From Streptomyces sp. CB03234 (lineage in GTDB: Bacteria > Actinomycetota > Actinomycetes > Streptomycetales > Streptomycetaceae): DNA of 64,000 nt. Shown one piece after another: positions 9,242 to 19,003 of this stretch; the first letter of the stretch is position 1, and each line of letters begins with the position of its first letter. Where the stretch lies: the NCBI RefSeq assembly GCF_001905885.1, contig NZ_LIYH01000004.1:736103-800102 (forward strand), read 5' to 3'. Below the pieces are notes generated by a model. The model ran no database searches. It was not told the DNA's origin and worked only from the letters and a program-made list of their open reading frames with translations. The translations under genes and the position numbers were made by a program.

Positions 9242-9327
9242 AGGGTCATCCTCTCCTCGCAGAGTGACCCCCCGCCCCTCAGTTTCGCTCGCCCGTACGA
9301 AACCCGCATCCGCACCGCTCTGACCTG

Positions 9328-11121
9328 TCAGTTCGCCGAGGCGGCCCACCCTCGCGCCTCGATACGGGCGGCGTCCGCGGGCCGTGCCTCGTCGAACAGG
9401 GTGCGGGAGCCGTCCAGGACGCGGATACCGTCGACGTACACCCCCCGGCCGACGTAGAGCCGGTCCGTTTCGTACCGCCAGCGCAGCCGCACCGGGGTGC
9501 CCCGCCAGTCGGCCAGGTCGGCCTCCAGCCGGTGCCAGACCCGCCCCGACCAGCCGCTGACCGACCCGGTCGGGTGCGGCCGGGGCTCCTGCCCGTGACG
9601 TACGGTCACGAACGGCACCGGCCGCCACGTCCCGCCCGCGTCGCCGGACGCCTCAAGGAACAGGGCGTCCGAGCCCGGCTCGGTGTCCCACCACACCCAG
9701 CAGCGCAGCCGGGGGCGCGGCGAGGCGGGCGTCACCTCGGGAACGGTGAGCGTCGCCGCCGTGCTCGACGCCATGCCCGCGTACCACGCGGTGCGGCCAT
9801 GCGCCGGGCGTACGGGTACGGCGCGCGCCAGGTTGTTCGCGGCGGCCACGCGCGGCGCGGAGCCGGAGCGCCAACTGCGCACCGGATGGACCGAGTTGCC
9901 GAGCACGACAAGGAAGGAGTCCGTGGTCGGGTCGATGACCAGGCTGGTGCCGGTGAAACCGGTGTGGCCGGCGGTGTGCGGGGTGGCCATGGCGCCCATG
10001 TACCAGTGCTGGTGCAGCTCGAAGCCGAGGCCGTGCTCGTCACCGGGGAAGGCGGTGTTGAAGTCGGTGAACATCAGCTCCACCGACTTCGGTTCCAGGA
10101 TGCGGGCGTGCCCGTAGACGCCGCCGTTCAGCAGCGTACGGGCGAGCACGGCCAGGTCCCACGCGCAGGAGAACACACCGGCGTGGCCGGCGACACCGCC
10201 GAGGCTGTACGCGTTCTCGTCGTGGACCTCGCCCCACACCAGGCCGCGGTCCAGGCCCGACCAGGGGGCCCGGGCGTCCTCGGTGGCGGCGGTCTTCGAT
10301 CTCCAGGAGGCGGGCGGGTTGAAACGCGTGCGGTGCATCCCGAGCGGAGCGGTGATCTCGTTCCGGAGCAGGGCGTCCAAGGAGTGACGGGTGATCTCCT
10401 CCAGGATCAGTTGCAGTGCGATCAGATTGAGGTCGGAGTACAGGTACCGGGTGCCGGGCGGACTGATGGGCGCCTCCTGCCACAGCAGCCTCAGCTTTCC
10501 CTCCCGCGTCGGCTCCTTGTACAGCGGGATCCACGCGCGGAGGCCGGAGGTGTGCGTGAGCAGCTGACGCACCGTGATGTCCTGCTTGCCGCCGCCCCCG
10601 AACTCCGGGAGATACGCGGTGACCTTCCCCTCCAGCTCCAACGCCCCGCGCTCGATCTGCTGCACCGCCAGCACCGCCGTGAACAGCTTCGAGACCGACG
10701 CCAGGTCGAAGACGGTGTCCTCGGCCATCGCGATTTGCCGCTCCGGCGGCAACTCCACGCCCGTGTCGGTCTTCTCGTCGTACGCCGCGTAGCGCACCGC
10801 GTGTCCGATCGCCCGGTGCAGCGCCACCGTCCCGCCGCGCCCGGCCAGCAGCACCGCTCCTGCGTACCACGGGTGCTTGGGTGAGGGGTCCAGGAACCGC
10901 TCGGCGTCCGCGACCAGCCGGTCCAGGTGCTCGGGAAGCAGCCCGGCCCGCTCGGCGGAGCCCAGCCGCAGCGTCGGCCGACCGCGTTCCGTCGAGTCGC
11001 CACCGCCACCGCCGGCCGCCGCCGCGGCCCCCGGAATCGAACCGATCACCAACGCACCTCCCAGGGCCAGCACCCCGCCACCGAACCGGCGACGGTCCAT
11101 CCCCTCCGTCATGCCCACCAT
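9328..11121 (-). CDS. Secreted serine hydrolase, class C beta-lactamase family
   Basis: A 597-residue exported hydrolase. The start at 11121 is preferred because a GGAGGGGG ribosome site sits just upstream; it gives a twin-arginine-like signal (MDRRRFGGGVLALGG) ending in an Ala-rich stretch. The catalytic domain (about residues 60-430) has the SxxK motif as SVSK in the helix FDLASVSKLFTAVLA, the YxN-type motif as YSDLN, and HTSGL. The C-terminal 150 residues form a beta-rich domain (WVWWDTEPGSDALFLEASG and GRGVYVDGIRVLDGS) like the jelly-roll modules of immune-inhibitor-A-type proteases. Such proteins act as esterases, D-peptidases or beta-lactamase-like enzymes outside the cell. The gene is divergent from the nitronate monooxygenase. 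Confidence 0.85.
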   Translation of the reverse strand: MVGMTEGMDRRRFGGGVLALGGALVIGSIPGAAAAAGGGGGDSTERGRPTLRLGSAERAGLLPEHLDRLVADAERFLDPSPKHPWYAGAVLLAGRGGTVALHRAIGHAVRYAAYDEKTDTGVELPPERQIAMAEDTVFDLASVSKLFTAVLAVQQIERGALELEGKVTAYLPEFGGGGKQDITVRQLLTHTSGLRAWIPLYKEPTREGKLRLLWQEAPISPPGTRYLYSDLNLIALQLILEEITRHSLDALLRNEITAPLGMHRTRFNPPASWRSKTAATEDARAPWSGLDRGLVWGEVHDENAYSLGGVAGHAGVFSCAWDLAVLARTLLNGGVYGHARILEPKSVELMFTDFNTAFPGDEHGLGFELHQHWYMGAMATPHTAGHTGFTGTSLVIDPTTDSFLVVLGNSVHPVRSWRSGSAPRVAAANNLARAVPVRPAHGRTAWYAGMASSTAATLTVPEVTPASPRPRLRCWVWWDTEPGSDALFLEASGDAGGTWRPVPFVTVRHGQEPRPHPTGSVSGWSGRVWHRLEADLADWRGTPVRLRWRYETDRLYVGRGVYVDGIRVLDGSRTLFDEARPADAARIEARGWAASAN

Positions 11122-11290
11122 GCTCCCCCTCCCTGAACGATGCCTGAAAGAATCCTTCGTCACCGCCCGCACCACGTGAAACTTTCTTACCGTCCTCCGT
11201 CCCCGTCAAGAACCGGCCACCCGGAAAGAATCTGACGCTTCATCAGAAAATCTCTTCCCTCGTCCGCCCCGCTGCGGCATCCTGCCGCCC

Positions 11291-12400
11291 ATGGAGACGG
11301 AGCTGAGCAAGAGACTGGGTGTCGAGCACGCCATCTTCGGCTTCACACCCTTCCCCGCGGTGGCGGCCGCCATCACCAGAGCCGGCGGGTTCGGGGTCCT
11401 GGGCGCCGTCCGCTACACCGCCCCCGACGACCTCGCCCGCGACCTCGACTGGATGCAGGACCACACCGACGGCCTGCCCTACGGCCTCGACGTCGTCATG
11501 CCCGCCAAGAAGGTGGAGGGGGTGACCGAGGCCGACGTCGAGGCGATGATCCCCGAGGAGCACCGCCGGTTCGTCGCCGAGACCCTCGCCAAGCACGGCG
11601 TACCCGAACTCCCCGACGGCGAGGCCTCCGGCTGGCGCATCACCGGCTGGATGGAACAGGTCGCCCGCGGCCAGCTCGACGTCGCCTTCGACTACCCCAT
11701 CAAGCTCCTCGCCAACGCCCTCGGCTCCCCACCCCCCGACGTCGTCCGGCGCGCCCACGAGCACGGCATCCTCGTCGCCGCCCTCGCCGGCAGCGCCAAG
11801 CACGCCCGGCGCCATGCCGAGGCGGGCATCGACATCGTCGTCGCCCAGGGGTACGAGGCCGGTGGCCACACCGGCGAGATCGCGTCCATGGTCCTCACGC
11901 CCGAGGTCGTCGACGCCGTCCACCCGCTGCCCGTCCTCGCCGCCGGCGGCATCGGCAGCGGCGAACAGATCGCCGCCGGGCTCGCCCTCGGCGCCCAGGG
12001 CGTCTGGCTCGGCTCCCTCTGGCTCACCACCAGCGAGGCCGACCTCCACTCGCGCGCCCTCACCGCCAAGCTGCTGGCCGCCGGTTCCGGCGACACGGTC
12101 CGCTCACGCGCCCTCACCGGCAAACCCGCCCGCCAACTGCGTACCGGGTGGACCGACGCCTGGGACGACCCGGACGGCCCCGCGCCCCTCCCGATGCCCC
12201 TGCAGGGCCTGCTGGTCGCCGAAGCCGTCTCCCGTATCCAGAAGTACGAGGTCGAGCCGCTGCTGGGCACGCCCGTCGGGCAGATCGTCGGCCGGATGAC
12301 CTCCGAACGCCCCGTCCAGGAAGTCTTCGACGACCTCACCCGGGGCTTCGAACGGGCCGTGGACCGCCTCACCCGTATCGCGAACAGGAGCCGGCGATGA
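11291..12400 (+). CDS. Nitronate monooxygenase (2-nitropropane dioxygenase family)
   Basis: A 369-residue FMN-dependent TIM-barrel enzyme. Recognisable parts are the N-terminal FGFTPFPAVAAAITRAGGFG, the central AGIDIVVAQGYEAGGHTG, where the His precedes the flavin phosphate site, and VLAAGGIGSGEQIAAGLALG, the phosphate-binding loop. These enzymes oxidise alkyl nitronates such as propionate-3-nitronate; many homologues instead act in lipid or hydrocarbon metabolism. The stop codon overlaps the start of the acyl-CoA synthetase (ATGA at 12397-12400), so the two are translated together, which suggests a shared job on a CoA-activated acid. Confidence 0.88.
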   Translation: METELSKRLGVEHAIFGFTPFPAVAAAITRAGGFGVLGAVRYTAPDDLARDLDWMQDHTDGLPYGLDVVMPAKKVEGVTEADVEAMIPEEHRRFVAETLAKHGVPELPDGEASGWRITGWMEQVARGQLDVAFDYPIKLLANALGSPPPDVVRRAHEHGILVAALAGSAKHARRHAEAGIDIVVAQGYEAGGHTGEIASMVLTPEVVDAVHPLPVLAAGGIGSGEQIAAGLALGAQGVWLGSLWLTTSEADLHSRALTAKLLAAGSGDTVRSRALTGKPARQLRTGWTDAWDDPDGPAPLPMPLQGLLVAEAVSRIQKYEVEPLLGTPVGQIVGRMTSERPVQEVFDDLTRGFERAVDRLTRIANRSRR

Positions 12401-13950
12401 CCGACCGACCCAACGGCTTCTGGGCCCAGGCCACCGCCGACCCCACCCGTACGGTCCTGACCGCACCCGACGGTGAGGAGTGGACCGCCGGCCGGCTGCA
12501 CGCCGCCGCCAACCGGCTCGTCCACGGACTACGGGCGGCCGGCCTGGAAAGCGGCGACGCCTTCGCCGTCGTCCTGCCCAACGGCGTGGAGTTCCTCACC
12601 GCCTATCTCGCCGCCTCCCAGGCGGGCCTCTACCTGGTCCCGGTCAACCACCACCTCGTCGGCCCCGAAATCGCCTGGATCGTCGCCGACTCCGGCGCCA
12701 AGGTGCTGATCGCGCACGAACGGTACGCCGGCGCGGCCCGCGCCGCCGCCGACGAGGCGGACCTCCCACCGAGCAGGCGGTACGCCGTGGGCGGCGCGAT
12801 CGAGGCGTTCCGCCCGTACGCCGAACTCCTCGACGGACAGCCCGGCTCACCGCCCGCCGGGCGCACCCTCGGCTGGGTGATGAACTACACCTCCGGCACC
12901 ACCGGCCGCCCGCGCGGCATCCGCCGCCCCCTGCCCGGCAGGCCCCCGGAGGAGGCGTACCTCGGCGGGTTCCTCGGCATCTTCGGCATCCAGCCGTACG
13001 ACGGGAACGTCCACCTGGTCTGCTCCCCGCTCTACCACACCGCCGTGCTCCAGTTCGCGGGCGCCGCGCTGCACATCGGCCACCCGCTCGTCGTCATGGA
13101 CAAGTGGACGCCCGAGGAGATGCTGCGCCTCATCGACACCCACCGGTGCACCCACACCCACATGGTGCCCACCCAGTTCCACCGCCTCCTCGCCCTGCCC
13201 GACGAGGTCAGGGCGCGCTACGACGTGTCCTCGATGCGCCACGCCATCCACGGGGCGGCCCCCTGCCCGGACCACGTCAAACGCGCCATGATCGAGTGGT
13301 GGGGCGCCTGCGTCGAGGAGTACTACGCGGCCAGCGAGGGCGGCGGCGCGTTCGCCACCGCCGAGGATTGGCTGAAGAAGCCCGGTACGGTCGGCAAGGC
13401 GTGGCCCATCAGCGAACTCGCCGTCTTCGACGACGACGGCCGTCCGCTGCCGCCCGGCGAACTCGGCACGGTCTACATGAAGATGACGACCGGCGGCTTC
13501 AGCTACCACAAGGACGAGGCCAAGACCCGCAAGAACCGCATTGGCGACTTCTTCACCGTCGGCGACCTCGGCTACCTCGACGAGGACGGCTACCTCTTCC
13601 TCCGCGACCGCAAGATCGACATGATCATCTCGGGTGGCGTCAACATCTACCCCGCCGAGATCGAAGCCGCGCTGCTCACCCACCCCGCCGTCGCCGACGC
13701 CGCCGCCTTCGGCATCCCGCACCCCGACTGGGGCGAGGAGGTCAAGGCGGTCGTCGAACCCGCCGACGGCCACACCCCGGACGACACCCTGGCGGCCGGC
13801 ATCCTCGCCCACTGCGCCGAACGCCTCGCCGGCTACAAACGCCCCAAGAGCGTCGACTTCATCGCCTCGATGCCCCGCGACCCCAACGGCAAGCTCTACA
13901 AACGCCGCCTCCGCGACCCGTACTGGCAGGGCCACGAGCGCCCCGTCTGA
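12397..13950 (+). CDS. Acyl-CoA synthetase (AMP-forming)
   Basis: A 517-residue adenylate-forming ligase that activates a carboxylic acid with ATP and joins it to CoA. The P-loop-like A3 motif is MNYTSGTTGRPRGIRR (about residues 163-178), A5 is EYYAASEGGG, A8 is VGDLGYLDEDGYLFLRDRK, and the catalytic lysine region near the C-terminus is RDPNGKLYKRRLRDPY. The conserved hinge SGGVNIYPAEIEA is intact. It resembles FadD13/FadD3-like actinobacterial ligases with the aromatic or sterol-derived acid preference of that group, but the substrate is not determined by the sequence. It is translationally coupled to the upstream nitronate monooxygenase. Confidence 0.88.
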   Translation: MTDRPNGFWAQATADPTRTVLTAPDGEEWTAGRLHAAANRLVHGLRAAGLESGDAFAVVLPNGVEFLTAYLAASQAGLYLVPVNHHLVGPEIAWIVADSGAKVLIAHERYAGAARAAADEADLPPSRRYAVGGAIEAFRPYAELLDGQPGSPPAGRTLGWVMNYTSGTTGRPRGIRRPLPGRPPEEAYLGGFLGIFGIQPYDGNVHLVCSPLYHTAVLQFAGAALHIGHPLVVMDKWTPEEMLRLIDTHRCTHTHMVPTQFHRLLALPDEVRARYDVSSMRHAIHGAAPCPDHVKRAMIEWWGACVEEYYAASEGGGAFATAEDWLKKPGTVGKAWPISELAVFDDDGRPLPPGELGTVYMKMTTGGFSYHKDEAKTRKNRIGDFFTVGDLGYLDEDGYLFLRDRKIDMIISGGVNIYPAEIEAALLTHPAVADAAAFGIPHPDWGEEVKAVVEPADGHTPDDTLAAGILAHCAERLAGYKRPKSVDFIASMPRDPNGKLYKRRLRDPYWQGHERPV

Positions 13951-14010
13951 CGGCCCCGCACCACGGCGCGCCCCTCCATGCCCTCTCCGGGCGAGGTACG
14001 ACTCCCGCGC

Positions 14011-14080
14011 CGCGCCGAGCCGCGCCGAGCCGCGCCGAGCCGCGCCGAGCCGCGCCGCGCCGCGTCGTACCGCGCCGAGC
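14011..14080. repeat. 10-bp tandem repeat
   Basis: Seven successive 10-bp units of CGCGCCGAGC: four exact copies (14011-14050), two diverged units, then another exact copy (14071-14080). The array lies between the acyl-CoA synthetase stop and the antiporter start. It is probably slippage of GC-rich spacer DNA, but its one-helical-turn period puts every copy on the same face. Confidence 0.85.
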
Positions 14081-14162
14081 CGTCGCAGCCGTGGCGGGCG
14101 GCCCGTACCCGTTTCGGTCACCACACCGCGCGGTGCGGCGCCCGCTCTGGCAGCGTGGCGGC

Positions 14163-15278
14163 ATGAGCACCGGCACGGACACCGGCACGGCAGGGCTGAC
14201 GCGGCAGTGGACCACCTGGGTGCCGGTGGTGGCCGTGCTGGTCCTGGGCATCAGCTGGGGGCGGGACCTGCCGGGACCGGTCGTGGCCGTCGTCGGGCTC
14301 TGCCTGATCGGCTCCGTCCTGTCGGCCGTGCACCACGCCGAGGTCGTCGCCCACCGCGTCGGTGAGCCGTTCGGGTCCCTGGTCCTCGCCGTCGCCGTGA
14401 CCGTCATCGAGGTCGGGCTCATCGTCATGCTGATGGCCGGCGGGGGTGACAAGGCGTCCACGTACGCCCGGGACACCGTCTTCGCCGCCGTCATGATCAC
14501 CTGCAACGGCATCGTCGGCGTGTCCCTCCTCGTCGCCGCCCTGCACAAGCGGCGCGTCGCCGTGTTCAACGCCGAGGGATCCGGTGGCGCGCTCGCCACC
14601 GTCATCACCCTCGCCGCCATGACGCTCGTCCTGCCCAGCTTCACCACCAGCCAGCCGGGCCCCGAGTTCACCGGGGTGCAGCTGGCCTTCGCCGCCGTCG
14701 CCTCGCTCTGCCTGTACGGGATCTTCGTCGCCGTGCAGACCGTCCGCCACCGCGACTACTTCCTGCCCGTCGCCCGCGCCGGCGACGCGACGGGCGACGA
14801 GGAACACGCCCCGCCGCCCACGGTCCGCGAGACGTGGTGGAGCCTCGGCCTGCTCCTGGTGGCCCTCGTCGCCGTCGTCGGGAACGCCAAGCTCGTCTCG
14901 CCGACCATCGAGGACGGCGTCGAGTCGGCCGGCCTGCCCCACGCGGTCGTCGGTGTCGTCATCGCCCTGATGGTGCTGCTGCCCGAGACCCTGGCGGCCG
15001 TCCGGGCCGCCCGCCGCGACCGCGTGCAGACCAGCCTCAACCTGGCGTACGGCTCCGCCATCGCCAGCATCGGGCTGACCATCCCGGCGATCGCGCTCGC
15101 CTCGATCTGGCTGTCCGGGCCCCTGCTGCTGGGCCTTGGCCCGCTCCACCTGGCGCTGCTCACGCTCACCGCCGTGGTGAGCGCCCTGACCGTGGTGCCC
15201 GGACGAGCCACTCTCCTCCAGGGCGGCGTGCACCTGGTGCTGTTCGCCGCCTTCGTGTTCCTGTCGTTCAGCCCCTGA
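14163..15278 (+). CDS. chaA: Calcium/cation:proton antiporter, ChaA type
   Basis: A 371-residue integral membrane protein with about eleven hydrophobic helices. It carries the two alpha-repeat signatures of the CaCA superfamily: EPFGSLVLAVAVTVIEVGLI (the conserved Glu of the first repeat) and LPETLAAVRAARRDRVQTSL followed by NLAYGSAIASIGLTIP. Length and pattern match ChaA/YfkE-type Ca2+ (or Na+, K+):H+ exchangers of the cytoplasmic membrane. A short acidic cytoplasmic loop (GDATGDEEHAPPP) separates the two halves. The gene end overlaps the convergent penicillin-acylase-like gene by 11 bases. Confidence 0.88.
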   Translation: MSTGTDTGTAGLTRQWTTWVPVVAVLVLGISWGRDLPGPVVAVVGLCLIGSVLSAVHHAEVVAHRVGEPFGSLVLAVAVTVIEVGLIVMLMAGGGDKASTYARDTVFAAVMITCNGIVGVSLLVAALHKRRVAVFNAEGSGGALATVITLAAMTLVLPSFTTSQPGPEFTGVQLAFAAVASLCLYGIFVAVQTVRHRDYFLPVARAGDATGDEEHAPPPTVRETWWSLGLLLVALVAVVGNAKLVSPTIEDGVESAGLPHAVVGVVIALMVLLPETLAAVRAARRDRVQTSLNLAYGSAIASIGLTIPAIALASIWLSGPLLLGLGPLHLALLTLTAVVSALTVVPGRATLLQGGVHLVLFAAFVFLSFSP

Positions 15279-17637
15279 CCCGCACCACCCTCAGCTTCGG
15301 ATCGGCCAGGATGTCCCTCTCGCAGAAGCGGGCCGTCACCCACCGCTCGCCCGAGAACAGCGCCGTCTGGTCAGCGAAGTGGGGCGAGTGGGGGTTGGAC
15401 GACTGGGAGTACGTCAGCAGGGTCCGCGCGACCGGGCAGCGCCCGCCGTCCCAGCCGACCGCCTGGACGTGGCTCGTCCCGTGCGCCACCTCCGTGTAGC
15501 CGCCGCCCGCCGCGTTCCACACGGGCTCGGTCTTGTTCCAGATGCCGAGCGCCTCCGTACCGCCGTGCACGGGGATGCGTTTTCCGCCCCGTACGACGAA
15601 CTGGTGGTCACCGAGCGGCGCGTCCAGCGGGATCCCGGCCGCCCGCAGCTCGGCGACGGCATCGCCCAGCGCCTTCGCGAAGGCGGGGGAGGCGGTGTCG
15701 AGGGTGTGCGGCGTGCGGACCGGGTCGGCGGCCGAGAACGGCACCTTCCACAGCTGGGCCGCCGGCACGGCCGCCGTCAGCTTGCGCCAGAAGCGGTCGA
15801 AGAGCAGCGCGCCCCGGCTGGTGGTGTCCACCGTCCGGTCCCACCGTGCGATCACCGCGCACGCCGCCGGGTCGCCCGGCAGCGCGGCCGGGCACGCCTT
15901 CGCCGCGTCGGCCGCCGCCAGGTCCCCGGCGGGCGCCCGGTTGGCGAACTGCTGCCGTTGCAGGTCGGCCACCGTCAGCCGGCCCCGCTCCGCCATCCCC
16001 GCCACGTCCTCGATCCCGCCCCGGGTCCGTAGTGAACGCGGTGTCGCGATCGTCCCGAACACCCGCTCGTAGCCGGTCAGCGGCCGGTCGGCGTTGGTCA
16101 GCCACGCGCTGTCGTTGGAGTTGACGGCGTACGGCGCGTCCTGGAGCACCGGCATCCGCGACGGCCCGAAGATCCCCGGCTGCACCGCGTCCCGGTCCGA
16201 CCCCGGCGCGCACTCCGTACGCGAACCGTCCAGCACCGCCACGCCCGACGCCGGATACGTCACCCTGCCCAGCGGCGTCGAACAGCGCCCGGCCAACTCG
16301 TCGGTGATGCGCGGCAGCACCTGCGACTGGCTGAACAGCGTGTGCCCGCCCGCGTCCGCGGCGATCGTGTTCACCCACGGCAGGCCCTGCGTGCGGCGCA
16401 GCACCTCCCGCACGTCCCGCGTGGAGCGGGCCTTGGCGAAGCCCAGCGCGGTGTCCGTGGCGCGCAGGTTGACGGCGTTGGGGTCGTTCAGCGCGTACGC
16501 CGTCGTCGCCGACCACGGCAACGGCAGCGACGCGCCGAGCGAGGTGACGACCGGCCCGTACCGGGTCCACCACTGGGTACGCGTCACGGGGGTACCGCCC
16601 TTGACGGGCACGGTGACCGTACGCTTCCTCATCCGCTCCGGCCTGCCGTCCACCACGTACACGGTGGGGTCCGCCGGGTCCAGCGTCAGCTGGTGCAGAT
16701 TGAGCGTGACGCCGGTCGCCACGGTGTGGCTCCACGCGACCTTGCCGGTGAAGCCGATGTTGACGGCCATCGTGCCGAGCAGTGAGCCGCCCGAGACGTT
16801 CAGCTCACCCGGGATGGTCTGCTGCGACTGCCAGAAGCGCCGGCCGCCGTGCCACGGGTAGTGCGGGTTGCCGAGCAGCAGGCCACGGCCGTTCGCGGTC
16901 GTCCCACCGCTGAACGCCACCGCGTTGGAGCCCATGTCGGCGCTCTCGGCGGTGAACAGGGCCCGGGCCGCCGCCGCCGTACGTGCCGGGTCGGCGGACG
17001 GGACGGGACCGGCGCCCGGCGGCCGGGCAGCGGTGATGCCCTCGACGGCCCGCCCCTGCCCGCCCAGCACCGCGAGGGCGAAGCCGCGCCTGGCGACGTC
17101 CAGTCGGGTCACCGGCCGGACCCAGTCGGCGCCCGCGCAGGCAGGGTCGGTGATGCGGTTCTGCTTCAGCCAGGCGTTGTAGCCCGCCGCCCAGCCCCGC
17201 ATCAGCTCCTTCGCATCACGGCTGGGCCCGGCCGGGGCGGGGACGGCCAGCAGCCGCTCGACCGTCCCCGCGTCCCGTACACCACGGAAGTACAGGTCGC
17301 TGGAGAGATTCGTCGTCGCGGACGACAGCGCCCCGTCGGGCGCGCCGTCCGGACCGAAGTGGCGCGAGCGCTCGCCGCGCACGGTCACGAAACCGTCGGC
17401 GAGCACGCACACCTGATCGGCGGCCTGGGCCCACCCCGTACCGAAGCCGAGGTTCGCGTAGTCCTTGGCCACGATGTGCGGAATGCCGTACTCGGTGTAG
17501 CGGATGACGGCCGACAGACCGCCGCCGGACGGGCGGTGGCGTTCGTCCGGTACGGCGGGGCTCGCCGTACCGGCCACGGTCGCGAGCGCGACCACGGCCG
17601 GCACCAGATGTCTTCTCAGGCGGGTACGGAAGAGCAA
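15268..17637 (-). CDS. Secreted penicillin acylase family (Ntn-hydrolase) amidase
   Basis: A 789-residue precursor of the N-terminal-nucleophile acylase family, which cleaves amide-linked acyl chains (aculeacin A, acyl-homoserine lactones, beta-lactams). The start is placed at a TTG (17637) because a GGGAGG ribosome site lies just upstream and the protein then begins directly with a signal peptide (MLFRTRLRRHLVPAVVALA); an ATG at 17679 would add 14 residues with no ribosome site. The autoprocessing site is DMGSNAVAFSGG, where Ser after Gly (about residue 237) becomes the nucleophile of the beta chain. HTVATGVT, and the Asn in YAVNSNDSAWLTNADRP, fit the oxyanion and substrate regions. The product is exported and self-cleaved. 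Confidence 0.85.
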   Translation of the reverse strand: MLFRTRLRRHLVPAVVALATVAGTASPAVPDERHRPSGGGLSAVIRYTEYGIPHIVAKDYANLGFGTGWAQAADQVCVLADGFVTVRGERSRHFGPDGAPDGALSSATTNLSSDLYFRGVRDAGTVERLLAVPAPAGPSRDAKELMRGWAAGYNAWLKQNRITDPACAGADWVRPVTRLDVARRGFALAVLGGQGRAVEGITAARPPGAGPVPSADPARTAAAARALFTAESADMGSNAVAFSGGTTANGRGLLLGNPHYPWHGGRRFWQSQQTIPGELNVSGGSLLGTMAVNIGFTGKVAWSHTVATGVTLNLHQLTLDPADPTVYVVDGRPERMRKRTVTVPVKGGTPVTRTQWWTRYGPVVTSLGASLPLPWSATTAYALNDPNAVNLRATDTALGFAKARSTRDVREVLRRTQGLPWVNTIAADAGGHTLFSQSQVLPRITDELAGRCSTPLGRVTYPASGVAVLDGSRTECAPGSDRDAVQPGIFGPSRMPVLQDAPYAVNSNDSAWLTNADRPLTGYERVFGTIATPRSLRTRGGIEDVAGMAERGRLTVADLQRQQFANRAPAGDLAAADAAKACPAALPGDPAACAVIARWDRTVDTTSRGALLFDRFWRKLTAAVPAAQLWKVPFSAADPVRTPHTLDTASPAFAKALGDAVAELRAAGIPLDAPLGDHQFVVRGGKRIPVHGGTEALGIWNKTEPVWNAAGGGYTEVAHGTSHVQAVGWDGGRCPVARTLLTYSQSSNPHSPHFADQTALFSGERWVTARFCERDILADPKLRVVRVRG

Positions 17638-17744
17638 CGTGCCTCCCAACGGAACGGAAGTGAAAGCTCGTTGGGCCATGCACCCATCCGGGGCCCCGCC
17701 CTGTCAACATCCCGTTCGGTATCCTCCGCGCCCCGGACGCCGCC

Positions 17745-18839
17745 TCATCCCCGGGTGAGGCGTACGCACTCGGCGACCAGCTCGCGCAGGCTGCCGGTCC
17801 GCCGCAGCAGTTCCCGCTGCACCCGGGCGCCGTTGCCGGTCTTCAGCAGGGCGGCCAGGGCCTCCTGGGCGGGCACCACGTCACCGCTGTCCTCCAGCGC
17901 GTCCCTGACGTGCTCGAACAGCGCCCGCACCACCGCCTCCGCCGGCGCCGGCCGCATCGTCACCGGGTGGACGAGCTCGTCCTCCAGCCCCGACCGGGCC
18001 GCCCGCCAGGCGGCCAGCCGCAGCAGCGCCACACCGTGCCGGGCCGGCGGCTCACCGTCCCGCCACTGCCGCGCCGCCGTCTCCACCAGGCCGCGCACCA
18101 GCGTGGCCAGCAGCACCGTGGTGGACGGGTCCAGACAGACGTCCGCCACCCGTATCTCGACCGTCGGGTACGTGTGGGACAGGCGGGCGTCGAAGTAGAC
18201 CATCCCCTCGTCGCGCAGCACCCCGCTCGCCACCATGTCGGCGACCTGCTCGTGGTAGCGGTCGGCGGACCCGAAGATCTCCACCGGACCGGCCGACGGC
18301 CACCGCCCCCACACCCGGTTGCGGTAACTGGCGTAGCCGCTCTCCTCACCCTGCCAGAACGGGGAGTTCGTGCTCATGGCCAGCAGCACCGGCAGCCAGG
18401 GCCGGATGCGGTCCAGGACCGCCACACCTTCCTCGTCCGACTCCACCGACACATGCACATGGCAGCCGCACGTCAGCTGCTCCTGCGCGGTGAGACCGAA
18501 GTGCTCCTTCAGCCACTGGTGGCGCTCACCGGTGCCGATGGTCGGGCTCACCGGGAGCGGTGAGGTGGCCAGCGCGGCGACCGACGCGTCCAGGCCCTCG
18601 GCGTGCCGCGCCGCCTCCGCCCGCCACCGCCGGATCTCGTCGCCCAGATCACCCATCACGGTCTGCGGGCGCGTGGCGAACTCCAGCTGCTGACGCTGCA
18701 GTTCGCTCTCGAACACCTCGTCGTTGCCCTGCGGGTCCAGGGCCGCGGCCGCCAGTACGGCCGTCGACAAGGCCCTCGGTTCCCCGGTCCGGCTGTCCAC
18801 CAGGAGAAGTTCCTCCTCGACACCCACACTGCGCACCAT
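17745..18839 (-). CDS. Carboxylate-amine ligase, YbdK/GCS2 family
   Basis: A 364-residue ATP-dependent ligase of the glutamate-cysteine ligase 2 family. Family hallmarks are VGVEEELLLVD at the N-terminus, CGCHVHVSVES near residue 124 (metal and substrate site), and YPTVEIRVADVCLDP near residue 225. Members form gamma-glutamyl-type amide bonds; in actinomycetes, which use mycothiol, several paralogues of unknown substrate occur. It lies 108 bases downstream of nothing co-directional except the acylase, with no overlap, so it is probably transcribed alone. Confidence 0.87.
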   Translation of the reverse strand: MVRSVGVEEELLLVDSRTGEPRALSTAVLAAAALDPQGNDEVFESELQRQQLEFATRPQTVMGDLGDEIRRWRAEAARHAEGLDASVAALATSPLPVSPTIGTGERHQWLKEHFGLTAQEQLTCGCHVHVSVESDEEGVAVLDRIRPWLPVLLAMSTNSPFWQGEESGYASYRNRVWGRWPSAGPVEIFGSADRYHEQVADMVASGVLRDEGMVYFDARLSHTYPTVEIRVADVCLDPSTTVLLATLVRGLVETAARQWRDGEPPARHGVALLRLAAWRAARSGLEDELVHPVTMRPAPAEAVVRALFEHVRDALEDSGDVVPAQEALAALLKTGNGARVQRELLRRTGSLRELVAECVRLTRG

Positions 18840-19003
18840 CGTCCTGCCTCTCTACGGAATGACCGTCGTTTGCCCCCGATCCGGCCCCTCACGCATCGGC
18901 CGCCCACCCCCGCCCACCTGGACAGGTGTGCGGGGACGCGTGGGCGGGGCATACGGGCAGGGCAAGATCATCCGCGTACGAGAGACGAGAAGGGAGCCCG
19001 CAG

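Noticed and set aside
12480..15278. A 932-codon frame spanning the acyl-CoA synthetase and antiporter
   Set aside because: Its first two thirds are an Arg-rich shadow of the synthetase gene; only the antiporter part from 14163 is real.
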